A stretch of DNA of 54,633 nt from NCBI GenBank assembly GCA_014377015.1, contig JACMQL010000038.1:1-54633 (forward strand), read 5' to 3'. The DNA is from Actinomycetota bacterium. GTDB taxonomy: Bacteria > Actinomycetota > Actinomycetes > Nanopelagicales > Nanopelagicaceae. Positions 42,948 through 51,035 of this stretch are shown one piece after another. Positions within the stretch are counted from its first letter, which is position 1. Each line of letters opens with the position of its first letter. The position numbers and the translations under genes are program-made. The notes under the pieces are model-generated. The model was not told the DNA's origin, searched no databases, and saw nothing but the letters and a program-made list of their open reading frames with translations.

Positions 42948-44065
42948 AACAAAACGAAGGCTTACATCCCGACACTTTGGCAATCACATCGGGCCGCCCG
43001 ATGCCAGCACCGGATGCACCGTTAAATACTCCAATCTCTTTGAGCGCAACGTTGCACGCGGGAGGTCCGCTTGGTTATGGTCGATACGGGAATGAAACTT
43101 GGTCAGCTCTTGAGGATGCAATCGGAGCCCTCGAAGGCGGTCCGACCTTGGTTTTTTCATCGGGCCTAGCTGCTATTGGCGCCGTATTTTCATTACTCCC
43201 CGTAGGGTCGGTGGTGACTGCGTCGGATCAGGGCTACAGCGGATCAATGGCATTGCTGCGCTCATTAGAGGAGGCTGGAAAGATTGAAGTTCGATATGTA
43301 ACCGTGTCAGATACCGAACAAATTTTGGCGGCCCTACCAGGAACTGCGCTTGTCTGGTTGGAATCTCCCACCAATCCCTGTTTGGAAATTGCTGACCTCC
43401 CGGCGATTATTCGCGAAGCGAAGTCGTTGGACTGTGGCGTCGCGGTCGACAATACTTTTGCTACGCCTTTGAATCAGCGGCCCTTGCAGATGGGTGCTGA
43501 CATAGTGGCTCATTCTGTTACGAAATATTTGGCCGGACATAGTGACGTGCTGATGGGTTCGCTCTCCACAAGTGACTCAGGACTTTTTGGAAGGCTCGAA
43601 AATGCGCGAAAACTTGGCGGAGCCATTGCTGGTCCGTTTGAAGCCTGGCTTGCTTTACGCGGTTTACGCACTTTTCCATTGCGTTTTGAACGTGCCCAAG
43701 CAAACGCAATGGAAATCGCCCAGCGATTGGCCGCTCACCCAATGGTTGAATCGGTGAACTATCCAGGACTTGCGACCGATCCCTTTCACGATCGCGCCAG
43801 AAGTTTTATGGACGGCTTCGGTGCAGTCCTCTCTTTCACCCTCTTCGCGACTCCAGAACAGACCGACAAAGTGTGCGAAGCCTCAAAGGTGGTTATGTAC
43901 GCCACAAGTTTGGGCGGCGTGGAGTCCTTGTGGGAAAGGCGACGCCGATGGAGCGGGGAAAGCTCGTCGGTCTCGGAATCGCTTATCCGCCTATCGGTAG
44001 GTTGCGAATATGTCGAAGATCTCTGGAGTGATATCGAGAATTCCCTACAAAGTATCTCCCAGTGA
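42944..44065 (+). CDS. Cystathionine gamma-synthase/lyase family enzyme
   Basis: The 373-residue Cys/Met-metabolism PLP enzyme has the phosphate-binding FSSGLAAIGAV, the aspartate site VAVDNTFATPLNQRPL and the PLP lysine Lys194 in HSVTKYLAGHSD. Members add or remove sulfur groups on C4 chains; synthase, gamma-lyase and related activities cannot be told apart here. With the C-S lyase just upstream (ATGA overlap), a transsulfuration or sulfur-scavenging role is likely. Confidence 0.88.
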   Translation: MKQNEGLHPDTLAITSGRPMPAPDAPLNTPISLSATLHAGGPLGYGRYGNETWSALEDAIGALEGGPTLVFSSGLAAIGAVFSLLPVGSVVTASDQGYSGSMALLRSLEEAGKIEVRYVTVSDTEQILAALPGTALVWLESPTNPCLEIADLPAIIREAKSLDCGVAVDNTFATPLNQRPLQMGADIVAHSVTKYLAGHSDVLMGSLSTSDSGLFGRLENARKLGGAIAGPFEAWLALRGLRTFPLRFERAQANAMEIAQRLAAHPMVESVNYPGLATDPFHDRARSFMDGFGAVLSFTLFATPEQTDKVCEASKVVMYATSLGGVESLWERRRRWSGESSSVSESLIRLSVGCEYVEDLWSDIENSLQSISQ

Positions 44066-44117
44066 AGATTTCTCGGGGGCGATGGGAAATGTCCAGCCAA
44101 TTCCAAGGCTAATGGAG

Positions 44118-44123
44118 TAATTT
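44118..44123 (+). promoter_or_regulatory. -10 element TAATTT, leaderless start of a 49-codon gene
   Basis: TAATTT ends exactly 6 bases before the ATG at 44130, supporting that short reading frame as a real gene. Confidence 0.5.
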
Positions 44124-44129
44124 GGGGGC

Positions 44130-44279
44130 ATGATCAGATCCGTCAGACGCATAGCGGGAGTACTTGCCTTGGTGGTGCTCTCTTTTCGTGCAGTCGGCTC
44201 ATTTCTCTCTTGGGTAGAAAAACAAGAAGATGGCCCCCAGAGTGTTTGGGTTGACGAAGATGAATATGAAGATGCCTAA
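44130..44279 (+). CDS. Small single-pass membrane protein with acidic tail
   Basis: The 49-residue protein has a basic N terminus (MIRSVRRIAG), one hydrophobic stretch (VLALVVLSF and AVGSFLSW) and a strongly acidic C terminus (VWVDEDEYEDA). The charge pattern predicts the basic end in the cytoplasm; whether it is inserted or secreted is unclear. I do not recognise a family. Evidence for its reality is the leaderless-type promoter box and the overlap of its end with the next membrane protein gene. Alternative: a chance ORF. Confidence 0.5.
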   Translation: MIRSVRRIAGVLALVVLSFRAVGSFLSWVEKQEDGPQSVWVDEDEYEDA

Positions 44280-44643
44280 CATTCGCAATTCTTCCTGCAA
44301 TATTGGCGGACCCGAAGTTAGGCGTCGAAAAATTGCCGCGATATTTAGTGGCGTGCTTTCGATCTTGACCGGAATTCTGCTTTTGATATTGGACGCACCC
44401 AGTGAATTTCGATTGGTGATTTTTATTCCAATTTTGCTTACCGTGATTGGTTGGTTTCAAACTAAAAGACGATTTTGCTTGGCCTATGGGATGTCAGGAG
44501 TTTTCAATCTTGGAGAATTAGGAAACGTTGAGTCTGTGGTTGATCCCGAACAACGGAGGAAAGACAGAAGTCAAGTGATTAAAACTATCGTTGAGGCAGT
44601 CCTCATTGCCGCTGTTCCGAGCATTTTATTCGTGTTTATCTGA
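44260..44643 (+). CDS. Uncharacterised two-helix membrane protein
   Basis: The protein (about 127 residues) has an N-terminal CNIGGPEVRRR segment, two membrane helices (about residues 26-45 and 49-67), a CLAYGMSGVFNLGELG segment and a third hydrophobic stretch at the C terminus. The paired CNIG and CLAYG motifs flanking two helices suggest a conserved small family, but I cannot name it. In-frame ATGs at 44260, 44266 and 44272 are all possible; none has a clear Shine-Dalgarno, and translation is probably coupled to the small gene it overlaps. Confidence 0.7.
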   Translation: MNMKMPNIRNSSCNIGGPEVRRRKIAAIFSGVLSILTGILLLILDAPSEFRLVIFIPILLTVIGWFQTKRRFCLAYGMSGVFNLGELGNVESVVDPEQRRKDRSQVIKTIVEAVLIAAVPSILFVFI

Positions 44644-44729
44644 GCATAAAATCGTATGTGAGTCAGAAGAAGATCCTTCCGCGTGGGCGGGGTTTGTGGC
44701 ATTGTAAGCAATAGAGACAGGAGCTTTAA

Positions 44730-45071
44730 ATGAAGATCGTTCTCCACGCTCGTCAAGCACATCTTGCTGATGATTTCAAAGTAATTGTTGAAGAAAAGTT
44801 GCAATCGATGGATCGATTCAGTGTCACCATTGAGAGAGTCGAAGTTGAAGTTATCCATGAAGGAAATCCGCGACAGGGGAAATTATCTCATCGAGTGATC
44901 TTGACCTCCCATGGCAGCGGACCACTTCTGAGAGCGCAAGCTGCAGCCTTCAATGATGTGGCCGCATTTGACCTAGCAATCAAGAATTTTGAATTGCAAA
45001 TACGGAAGAGTCATGAAAAGTCAAAAGATGTCAAACACGAAAGTCTGAGAAAAAAGGCAGTCTCTGAATAA
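44730..45071 (+). CDS. hpf: Ribosome hibernation-promoting factor, short form
   Basis: The 113-residue protein has the HPF/YfiA fold: MKIVLHARQAHLADDFKVIV, IERVEVEVIHE and the AFDLAIKNFELQIRK helix. It binds the small subunit across the mRNA/tRNA channel and silences ribosomes. Actinobacterial HPFs are usually the long form with a C-terminal dimerisation domain of about 60 residues; this one ends after a short charged tail. AGGAG lies 7 bases upstream of the ATG. It is not next to secA as in mycobacteria. Confidence 0.9.
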   Translation: MKIVLHARQAHLADDFKVIVEEKLQSMDRFSVTIERVEVEVIHEGNPRQGKLSHRVILTSHGSGPLLRAQAAAFNDVAAFDLAIKNFELQIRKSHEKSKDVKHESLRKKAVSE

Positions 45072-45075
45072 AGAA

Positions 45076-45981
45076 TTACTCTGCGCCAACGACTCCGCGT
45101 GAAGCAGTAAGACTTGCAACAGTTGTAACTATCAGGACGGTGACAATTGTTCCAAGACTGAACTCAAGGGAAACTTCAGGAATCTGTACTCCAAGAAATT
45201 TGTCGAAGCCAATTCCATGGAGCGCTTCCAAAATCATTTTTACGCCGATGAAAGCGAGTATCACCGATAATCCCTTAGACAAATACACCAGACGTTTTAT
45301 TAACCCTGCGAGCAAGAAATAAAGTTGACGCATTCCCATAAGGGCAAAAATATTTGCAGTAGTGACGATGTACGCACTCTTAGTGAGGCCGAATATTGCC
45401 GGAATAGAATCAATTGAAAACATCAGGTCTGTTAGCCCGAGCGCAACGAGCGCAATCGTGAAGGTGCTTATTCCTCGCGCTTTCATTCTTGTGACTATGC
45501 GCCCTTCGTCCCATTTCGATTCATCGCCACCTTCCTTTGCCAATTTGAATGCGGTGTAGATAAGGAATGCGCCAAAGATGAAAAAGATACTGCTGAATCG
45601 GGAGATAAGCGCCGCACCCATTGGAATCAAGGTGCCGCGCATTGCAATTGACAACATGATTCCGAGTAGAAGTACCAGTTGTTGCCGTTCCTTCTGAACG
45701 TGCAAGTGGCCGAGGATAATGATAAAAACAAAAATGTTGTCCACTGAAAGTGCATATTCGGTGAGCCACCCTGCGAAGAATTCCTTTTGTGCCTGCTCGG
45801 AGGTCCAATTAGGTAGAAGCGTACCGAAGACGATTGCGGCACCGACATAGAAGATCGTCCAGAACGAAGCTTCAAAAAGGGTTGTGTTCTTATTTCTGCG
45901 CAATATTGCCATAGCCAGATCAATTAGCAGGACAAGTACAAGTCCTCCGATAGTTAGAAACCACACTTGTCCAGAGATCAT
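45076..45981 (-). CDS. TerC family membrane protein (Alx/MgtC-like metal exporter type)
   Basis: The protein (301 residues from ATG 45981) has about eight membrane helices and the TerC signatures ALSVDNIFVFIIIL and LTDLMFSIDSIPAIFG, whose acidic residues inside the membrane are proposed to bind metal. Family members are linked to tellurite resistance, pH response and manganese export. A GTG at 46005 would add 8 residues. I found neither Shine-Dalgarno nor a leaderless-type box for either start. It is convergent with hpf. Confidence 0.9.
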   Translation of the reverse strand: MISGQVWFLTIGGLVLVLLIDLAMAILRRNKNTTLFEASFWTIFYVGAAIVFGTLLPNWTSEQAQKEFFAGWLTEYALSVDNIFVFIIILGHLHVQKERQQLVLLLGIMLSIAMRGTLIPMGAALISRFSSIFFIFGAFLIYTAFKLAKEGGDESKWDEGRIVTRMKARGISTFTIALVALGLTDLMFSIDSIPAIFGLTKSAYIVTTANIFALMGMRQLYFLLAGLIKRLVYLSKGLSVILAFIGVKMILEALHGIGFDKFLGVQIPEVSLEFSLGTIVTVLIVTTVASLTASRGVVGAE

Positions 45982-46060
45982 GGGGTTAGTCTGCCATAGG
46001 AGCACGAGTGGAAAATCTTTTCTGTTCTCTCAGGACTTGGCCTTGCTAGTCTTGGTCATT

Positions 46061-46741
46061 ATGCGAAGCGAGAAAAATCCTCAGTCGCCCCGACATTGGC
46101 AACTCCGCCACGAGGGGGAACACCGTTGGCCAGTTGCGGTAGTGGTGATTCTTGTCATCGCATTGCAATTCTCGCTTGATAAGTCTCTATCACTATCTTT
46201 CAAGAACGAGATTTGTATCATCGAGGCGGCATTATTGATGATTGTCATCGCGATAAATCCGAAGCGGATATCCAGCCACATTCCATCCGCTCGATTTACT
46301 GGGATTGTTCTTACTTGGTTAATGACGCTTTCTAACTCAGTTTCAGCCGTGAAGTTGATTGATGCAATGATTTCGGGCGACATTACAGACGCGCCACATC
46401 TCCTAATATCAGCAGGTTCCATCTGGATTACAAATGTTGTCGTATTCGCCTTGTGGTACTGGGAATTAGATCGCGGTGGACCTGGCAAACGGGCCGAAGC
46501 ACTTAAGCCATATCCGGATTTTATGTTTCCTCAAATGTCGGATCCTAACTACGCCCCACCGAGCTGGCATCCCAATTTTTTTGATTACCTTTACACTTCG
46601 TTCACCAATGCCAGCGCATTCAGCCCTACGGATGTGATGCCGTTGACGCGTTGGGCGAAGATGTTGATGTTGGTGCAGTCATTTACTGCTCTTTTGACGG
46701 TAGGTCTGGTAATCGCTCGAGCAGTGAATATCCTTCATTAA
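46061..46741 (+). CDS. Uncharacterised membrane protein, DUF1345-like
   Basis: The 226-residue protein has six hydrophobic helices, in pairs near residues 25-42, 48-66, 77-95, 111-131 and two at the C terminus. A segment YLYTSFTNASAFSPTDVMPL before the last helix looks like a pore loop of the DUF1345/two-helix channel type, but without a TVGYG filter. Substrate unknown. I start at ATG 46061; the frame is open upstream into the TerC gene region. TAGTCT (46047-46052) ends 8 bases before the ATG, a possible -10 for an almost leaderless mRNA. Confidence 0.75.
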   Translation: MRSEKNPQSPRHWQLRHEGEHRWPVAVVVILVIALQFSLDKSLSLSFKNEICIIEAALLMIVIAINPKRISSHIPSARFTGIVLTWLMTLSNSVSAVKLIDAMISGDITDAPHLLISAGSIWITNVVVFALWYWELDRGGPGKRAEALKPYPDFMFPQMSDPNYAPPSWHPNFFDYLYTSFTNASAFSPTDVMPLTRWAKMLMLVQSFTALLTVGLVIARAVNILH

Positions 46742-46783
46742 TTATCAATACCGCTAAACCTTCGGGTATAGAGACTTTGGAGA

Positions 46784-48187
46784 ATGAGAGTAGTGACTAA
46801 TCGCGTTGATCTAACTCAAGCGCAAGTCTGGGCGATAGCCCACCTCGTCGATGGTCGTATCTCGCAAAACGATTCTGTGCTCGAGTCCCACTCACATGAC
46901 GAGTCAGCGTTTCCTCCGGTATTGCCTTCCGCGGTTGTCTCGCCAAACTCCACTGCCGAAGTTTCAAGTGTTTTGTCGTATTGCAATGCTGAAGGAATTC
47001 CGGTCGTGGCTTTTGGTGCAGGTACTTCGCTCGAAGGTCACGTCGTACCATCGCGCGGCGGTATAAGTCTTGATTTAACTAGCATGAATCGCATTTTGGA
47101 GATACGTCCGGATGATCTTTTGGTACGCGTTGAAACGGGTGTGGCACGTAAAGCGCTAAATGAAAAACTTTCTTCATACGGTCTATTTTTCTCGGTTGAT
47201 CCAGGCGCAGATGCCACATTGGGTGGAATGGCCGCGACGGGCGCAGCCGGGACAACGACGGTTCGGTACGGATCTATGCGTGAGAATGTGATGGCTATGA
47301 CGGCGGTGCTAGCGGATGGCACAGTGATCCGCACCGGCCGCGAAACGCGCAAGCAATCGGCAGGCTTTGACCTGACGCGGTTGCTTGTTGGTTCCGAAGG
47401 CACGCTTGCGGTAATTACAGAATTAACTTTGCGCCTTTTCGGAATACCAGAAAAGATGGCTGCTGCTGTCGTTTGTTTTCCTGATCTAGCGCGTGGCGTT
47501 GCGGCGGCTACCGCGATAGTCAGATCCGGAGTTGCGATCGCTCGTTGCGAATTCCTGGATAAGAAATGCATTACTAACTTAAACAAACTAGAAGGACTAT
47601 CGCTAGCAGAGGCTCCGACACTTCTCTTCGAATTTCATGGAAGCCCGCAAAGTGTGAAGGAAGATGCAAATACGGTTCAAGAAATTGTTGCTGATTTTGA
47701 CGGCACAGATTTTGAGTGGACCGCCGAGGAAGGGCAACGAAGAAAACTTTGGCAGGCTCGCCATAACGCTCATTACGCGGCGCTAGCCATGCATCCTGGC
47801 AAGAAGGGGGTTAGTACAGACTGGGCAGTGCCGCTTTCGCGTTTGGCGGACGCAGTTGGTGCCGCAGAACGCGTTCTCTCGGCGCATTCCTATCCATACT
47901 CTTTCCTAGGACATGTAGCAGACGGAAATTTCCACGCGCAGATTATTAACGATCCTTCCAAGCCAAATGAACTCAACGAAATTCGCGAAATAACACACAG
48001 TATTACTTCCGAAATCATCGCCATGGGAGGAACGTGCACTGGCGAACATGGAATCGGGGGAGGGAAGATGGAATCCCTGGTTGAAGAGGCTGGTCGAGAA
48101 TCGGTAGAAGTAATGCGGGCAATTAAGCGGGCATTGGATCCGAATTACATTCTTAATCCCGACAAAATCTTTACAGAAAAAATCTAG
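46784..48187 (+). CDS. FAD-linked oxidase, glycolate oxidase GlcD / D-lactate dehydrogenase type
   Basis: The 467-residue enzyme has an N-terminal PCMH-type FAD domain (VVAFGAGTSLEGHVVPSRGG, DPGADATLGGMAATGAAGT, LLVGSEGTLAVITELTLR) and a C-terminal domain with FLGHVADGNFHAQI and the final GEHGIGGGKM. It oxidises a 2-hydroxy acid such as glycolate or D-lactate and passes electrons to the respiratory chain or an acceptor protein. No GlcE/GlcF partner is nearby, which favours the single-subunit D-lactate type. GTG 46793 is an alternative start with GGAG at better spacing. Confidence 0.9.
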   Translation: MRVVTNRVDLTQAQVWAIAHLVDGRISQNDSVLESHSHDESAFPPVLPSAVVSPNSTAEVSSVLSYCNAEGIPVVAFGAGTSLEGHVVPSRGGISLDLTSMNRILEIRPDDLLVRVETGVARKALNEKLSSYGLFFSVDPGADATLGGMAATGAAGTTTVRYGSMRENVMAMTAVLADGTVIRTGRETRKQSAGFDLTRLLVGSEGTLAVITELTLRLFGIPEKMAAAVVCFPDLARGVAAATAIVRSGVAIARCEFLDKKCITNLNKLEGLSLAEAPTLLFEFHGSPQSVKEDANTVQEIVADFDGTDFEWTAEEGQRRKLWQARHNAHYAALAMHPGKKGVSTDWAVPLSRLADAVGAAERVLSAHSYPYSFLGHVADGNFHAQIINDPSKPNELNEIREITHSITSEIIAMGGTCTGEHGIGGGKMESLVEEAGRESVEVMRAIKRALDPNYILNPDKIFTEKI

Positions 48188-48224
48188 CGCCTCTTCGACG
48201 GAGGTCGTGAGACGCTAGATTTTT
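48183..48224 (+). terminator. Rho-independent terminator after the FAD oxidase gene
   Basis: TCTAGCGCCTC (48183-48193) pairs with GAGACGCTAGA (48209-48219) with one mismatch, extended inside by CGAC/GTCG around a GGAG loop, and is followed by TTTTT (48220-48224). The stem begins in the stop codon of the oxidase gene. It is the only convincing intrinsic terminator in the window and also separates this gene from the convergent coiled-coil protein. Confidence 0.85.
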
Positions 48225-48235
48225 CAACTTACATG

Positions 48236-48811
48236 CTAGTTAGTTTTCTTTCCCTTTTTCACTACAGGCGAATTGCGTGGCGTGGCAGACTTTTCTGGAG
48301 CCGTGGGCTTGGTTGGTGGGGCAGGTTTGACTGGTGGTATTGGCTTTACTGCTGTCGCAGATTCACGACTCAAAGCATCGAGGGCAACATTTCGAGCCGC
48401 CGTTGCATCATTAATTGCCACGATGCGAGCATTTATGGCCGCGCTCTTTTGGTCAGCGGTTTTAGCAGTTCTCATAGTAATCGTAAAAGTTTTGTTTGCT
48501 TGTTGAACGGATATTTTGAAATTCTGCGCAATCATTTTTCTTTTATCTCGTAAATTTTGCAACGCCATTTTCGCATCTTTTAGCGCAGTATTTACGGCAT
48601 CCTTGTAACTCGCGAGTGACTTTTTCCAAGCTTCGTTATATTGATCCATGGCGATCTTGTAGTTAGCCATGGCAACTTTGTAAGCAGCCAACTGGTCAGC
48701 ATATGAGGAGGAGGTGAAATTTGAAGTAGTGTCAGCGGTTGCGCCACTTGTTGACATGACCGGCAACGATAAACTGAGTGTTAAACCGACGATGAGTCTT
48801 GTGGGCTTCAC
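48236..48811 (-). CDS. Secreted coiled-coil protein with Pro/Lys-rich tail
   Basis: The 191-residue protein starts with a signal peptide (VKPTRLIVGLTLSLSLPVMS then TSGATA), continues as a long Ala/Lys-rich helix with heptad-like spacing (YADQLAAYKVAMANYKIAMD and following, about residues 35-140) and ends in a PVKPAPPTKPTAPEKS-like Pro/Lys region and a basic tail. It has no recognised enzyme motif. The GTG at 48811 is chosen because GAAAGGTG lies 5 bases upstream and the signal peptide begins there. It is divergent from the response regulator at 48982, with 170 bases between, and may be an envelope target of that system; this is inference. Confidence 0.75.
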   Translation of the reverse strand: MKPTRLIVGLTLSLSLPVMSTSGATADTTSNFTSSSYADQLAAYKVAMANYKIAMDQYNEAWKKSLASYKDAVNTALKDAKMALQNLRDKRKMIAQNFKISVQQANKTFTITMRTAKTADQKSAAINARIVAINDATAARNVALDALSRESATAVKPIPPVKPAPPTKPTAPEKSATPRNSPVVKKGKKTN

Positions 48812-48981
48812 GATGGCACCTTTCACTTGCTTCAAGTTAACTGCTCTATGTCCCGATTGTGAGGTGAGACTTTGTGGATTTTCTGTGAAAATTCTTCGCG
48901 CATCGTGGATGATAATGATTTTTGCCGCAAAGGACATGGCAAGCGCGCTGCTACCGTCTACTCTCGTGGGGGAGGTAACGG

Positions 48982-49677
48982 ATGACTAAACCCTTAATCT
49001 TGATTGTCGACGACGAAGTAGGCGTCCGCGAATTGCTGACAGATGCCCTTCGCCTGAGCGACTTTGAAACGCTTGAAGCCAAGGATGGCATGACTGCCCT
49101 GACCCTCATGCGAAAGCACAAGCCCGACCTAATGATCATCGATGTCAATATGCCCGTAATGGATGGCTTTGAATTTCTCGAACGAGTGCGGTCAAAGAGT
49201 GACAACACGCCTGCGATCATGCTGACTGCTAGGAAAGATCGGGCAGATGTGACGCGCGGGTTGCGCCTGGGCGCCGATGATTACATAAGCAAGCCTTTTG
49301 GTCTCGAGGAGTTAGCACTAAGAGTTCAAGCAGTTCTACGCAGATCTATGAGAATTGAGGAAGAGTTTTCGATACTTACATGCGGGCCAATTTCCCTCAA
49401 TGAGCAAACTTATGAAGTACTTCTGGATAGCGAGCAGGTCGAGTTGTCGAAAACCGAATTTCGACTTCTACATCACCTCTTGCTCAATAAGGGAAGGGTG
49501 ATGACAAAGGCCAACATCTTGAGTGAAGTTTGGGAGATTGATTTCCAGGCGGACTCGGGCGTGGTCGATACATACATTTCCTACCTGCGACGCAAATTCC
49601 ACTCGGAGACCTTCGAGGGTATCAAGACGGTCAGAGGAATCGGTTTCCAGATTGTCGAACCCAAAGGGAAGTCATGA
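48982..49677 (+). CDS. OmpR-family response regulator
   Basis: The 231-residue protein has a receiver domain with Asp10/Asp11, phosphoacceptor Asp54 (MIIDVNMPVMDG) and the conserved Lys in DDYISKPF, and a winged-helix domain (LSKTEFRLLHHLLLNKG, VDTYISYLRRKF). GGGGGAGG lies upstream of the ATG and TACTCT (48959-48964) is a possible -10. It overlaps the kinase gene by ATGA. Closest general type is the TrcR/PrrA-like actinobacterial regulator; the regulon is unknown. Confidence 0.93.
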   Translation: MTKPLILIVDDEVGVRELLTDALRLSDFETLEAKDGMTALTLMRKHKPDLMIIDVNMPVMDGFEFLERVRSKSDNTPAIMLTARKDRADVTRGLRLGADDYISKPFGLEELALRVQAVLRRSMRIEEEFSILTCGPISLNEQTYEVLLDSEQVELSKTEFRLLHHLLLNKGRVMTKANILSEVWEIDFQADSGVVDTYISYLRRKFHSETFEGIKTVRGIGFQIVEPKGKS

Positions 49678-51035
49678 GGCTTCGTGCCAGACTCAGTTTG
49701 ATTTCTGCGGTTGTGACGACTGCAAGTACTTTGGTGGTCGGTGGAATAGCGATTAATTCCCAACATCAATCACAAATTGCTTTGATCGATAATTCTCTCA
49801 ATCAGGTGGTGACCGCAGTCCAACCGAAGACAAACGCTGCTCTCTCGGAGGCTCTCTTTGCCGTTCAACAGAGCGACTTATCTCTTACGCTTATCTATTA
49901 CACAGATCCGCAGAGCCCGCTTGTCCTTAGCGAATCAAATCTATCCGCGGACCTTGATCCAAGTGATTCGCAGGTGAAGGCTGCACTTGCGCATCCGGTA
50001 TCGATCAGCGCAACCGAGAGTTACCGACTACGTGCAATTAGCCTGCTTAACGACGAATACATTTTGATCGCTGCGAATTTACAGGAGGTCGAATCGAGGT
50101 TCGAAACGGATCGATTCCACTTAATACTGTTTATTCTCCTTTGCTTGTTAATTGCAACTTTAGTGACCTGGTTCTTTTTCAGGAGAGATATTCAAAAGAT
50201 CGAATCTTTGATCCTGACCGCCGAGGAAATTTCACTCGGGGAATCACGAATTGATATCAAGGTTGACGGAGGCAACTCAGAAATCGACCAGCTTGCGTCC
50301 TCACTCAACCGCATGGTCGCAACTTTGAGAAGAACTGCCGAGGTGGAGGAACTCGCAAACCAAAGGATGCAAGAGTTCTTGGGGGATGCTTCGCACGAAC
50401 TTAGGACGCCGTTGACCGTTATCAGGGGATATATCGAACTCCTCGCGGGCACTAGATTTAGAGACGAAGATCAAAGGGCGAAGGCTTTCGATCGCCTGGC
50501 ATCGGAAATCGCTCGAATGGAATCGCTCATAAACGATCTTCTATTTCTTGCGGAATCGGGTACGTCGCGCCAAGTTGAGTTCGAGAATGTGGAACTCTCA
50601 CTTCTCTTGCTTTCCCACACGCAAGATTTTAAACAGGTCAATGTCTCCCGCAAAGTCGAACTTCGTATTGCTCCATCGATCTTCATTTCTGGTTCGGCCG
50701 CGCTGCTTTCCAGGCTCCTGACAAATATTTTCAGCAACGTTGCGCGCCATACACCTGCTGATGCCCCAGTCCATGTGACCCTAGAAGCGTCAGTTAACCG
50801 AGTGCGATTGTTGATCGAAGATGGGGGACCAGGGCTCCCTGGAAGCGCATACGAGTACGGCCCTCAAAATTTTCAGCGATTCGACAAATCGCGCTCGCGA
50901 GAAGGCGGCGGTTCTGGATTAGGGATGAGCATTATCTTTGCAATAGTCCAGGAACTCGGGGGGAAAATTAGGTTGCTTCGGAGCGACTTGGGCGGCCTCG
51001 CGTTAGAGATTTACTTTGATAAATTAACGGCGTGA
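49674..51035 (+). CDS. Sensor histidine kinase
   Basis: The 453-residue kinase has helix 1 at about residues 8-27, an extracytoplasmic domain of about 120 residues, helix 2 (FHLILFILLCLLIATLVTWF), HAMP, phosphoacceptor His241 (LGDASHELRTPLTVIRG) and an ATPase domain (LLTNIFSNVARHTP, GSGLGMSIIFAIVQELGG). In the N box the usual NLxxNA appears as NIFSNVA. It pairs with the regulator before it. The stop overlaps the methyltransferase start as GTGA, so the kinase and methyltransferase are translated together. Confidence 0.93.
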   Translation: MRLRARLSLISAVVTTASTLVVGGIAINSQHQSQIALIDNSLNQVVTAVQPKTNAALSEALFAVQQSDLSLTLIYYTDPQSPLVLSESNLSADLDPSDSQVKAALAHPVSISATESYRLRAISLLNDEYILIAANLQEVESRFETDRFHLILFILLCLLIATLVTWFFFRRDIQKIESLILTAEEISLGESRIDIKVDGGNSEIDQLASSLNRMVATLRRTAEVEELANQRMQEFLGDASHELRTPLTVIRGYIELLAGTRFRDEDQRAKAFDRLASEIARMESLINDLLFLAESGTSRQVEFENVELSLLLLSHTQDFKQVNVSRKVELRIAPSIFISGSAALLSRLLTNIFSNVARHTPADAPVHVTLEASVNRVRLLIEDGGPGLPGSAYEYGPQNFQRFDKSRSREGGGSGLGMSIIFAIVQELGGKIRLLRSDLGGLALEIYFDKLTA

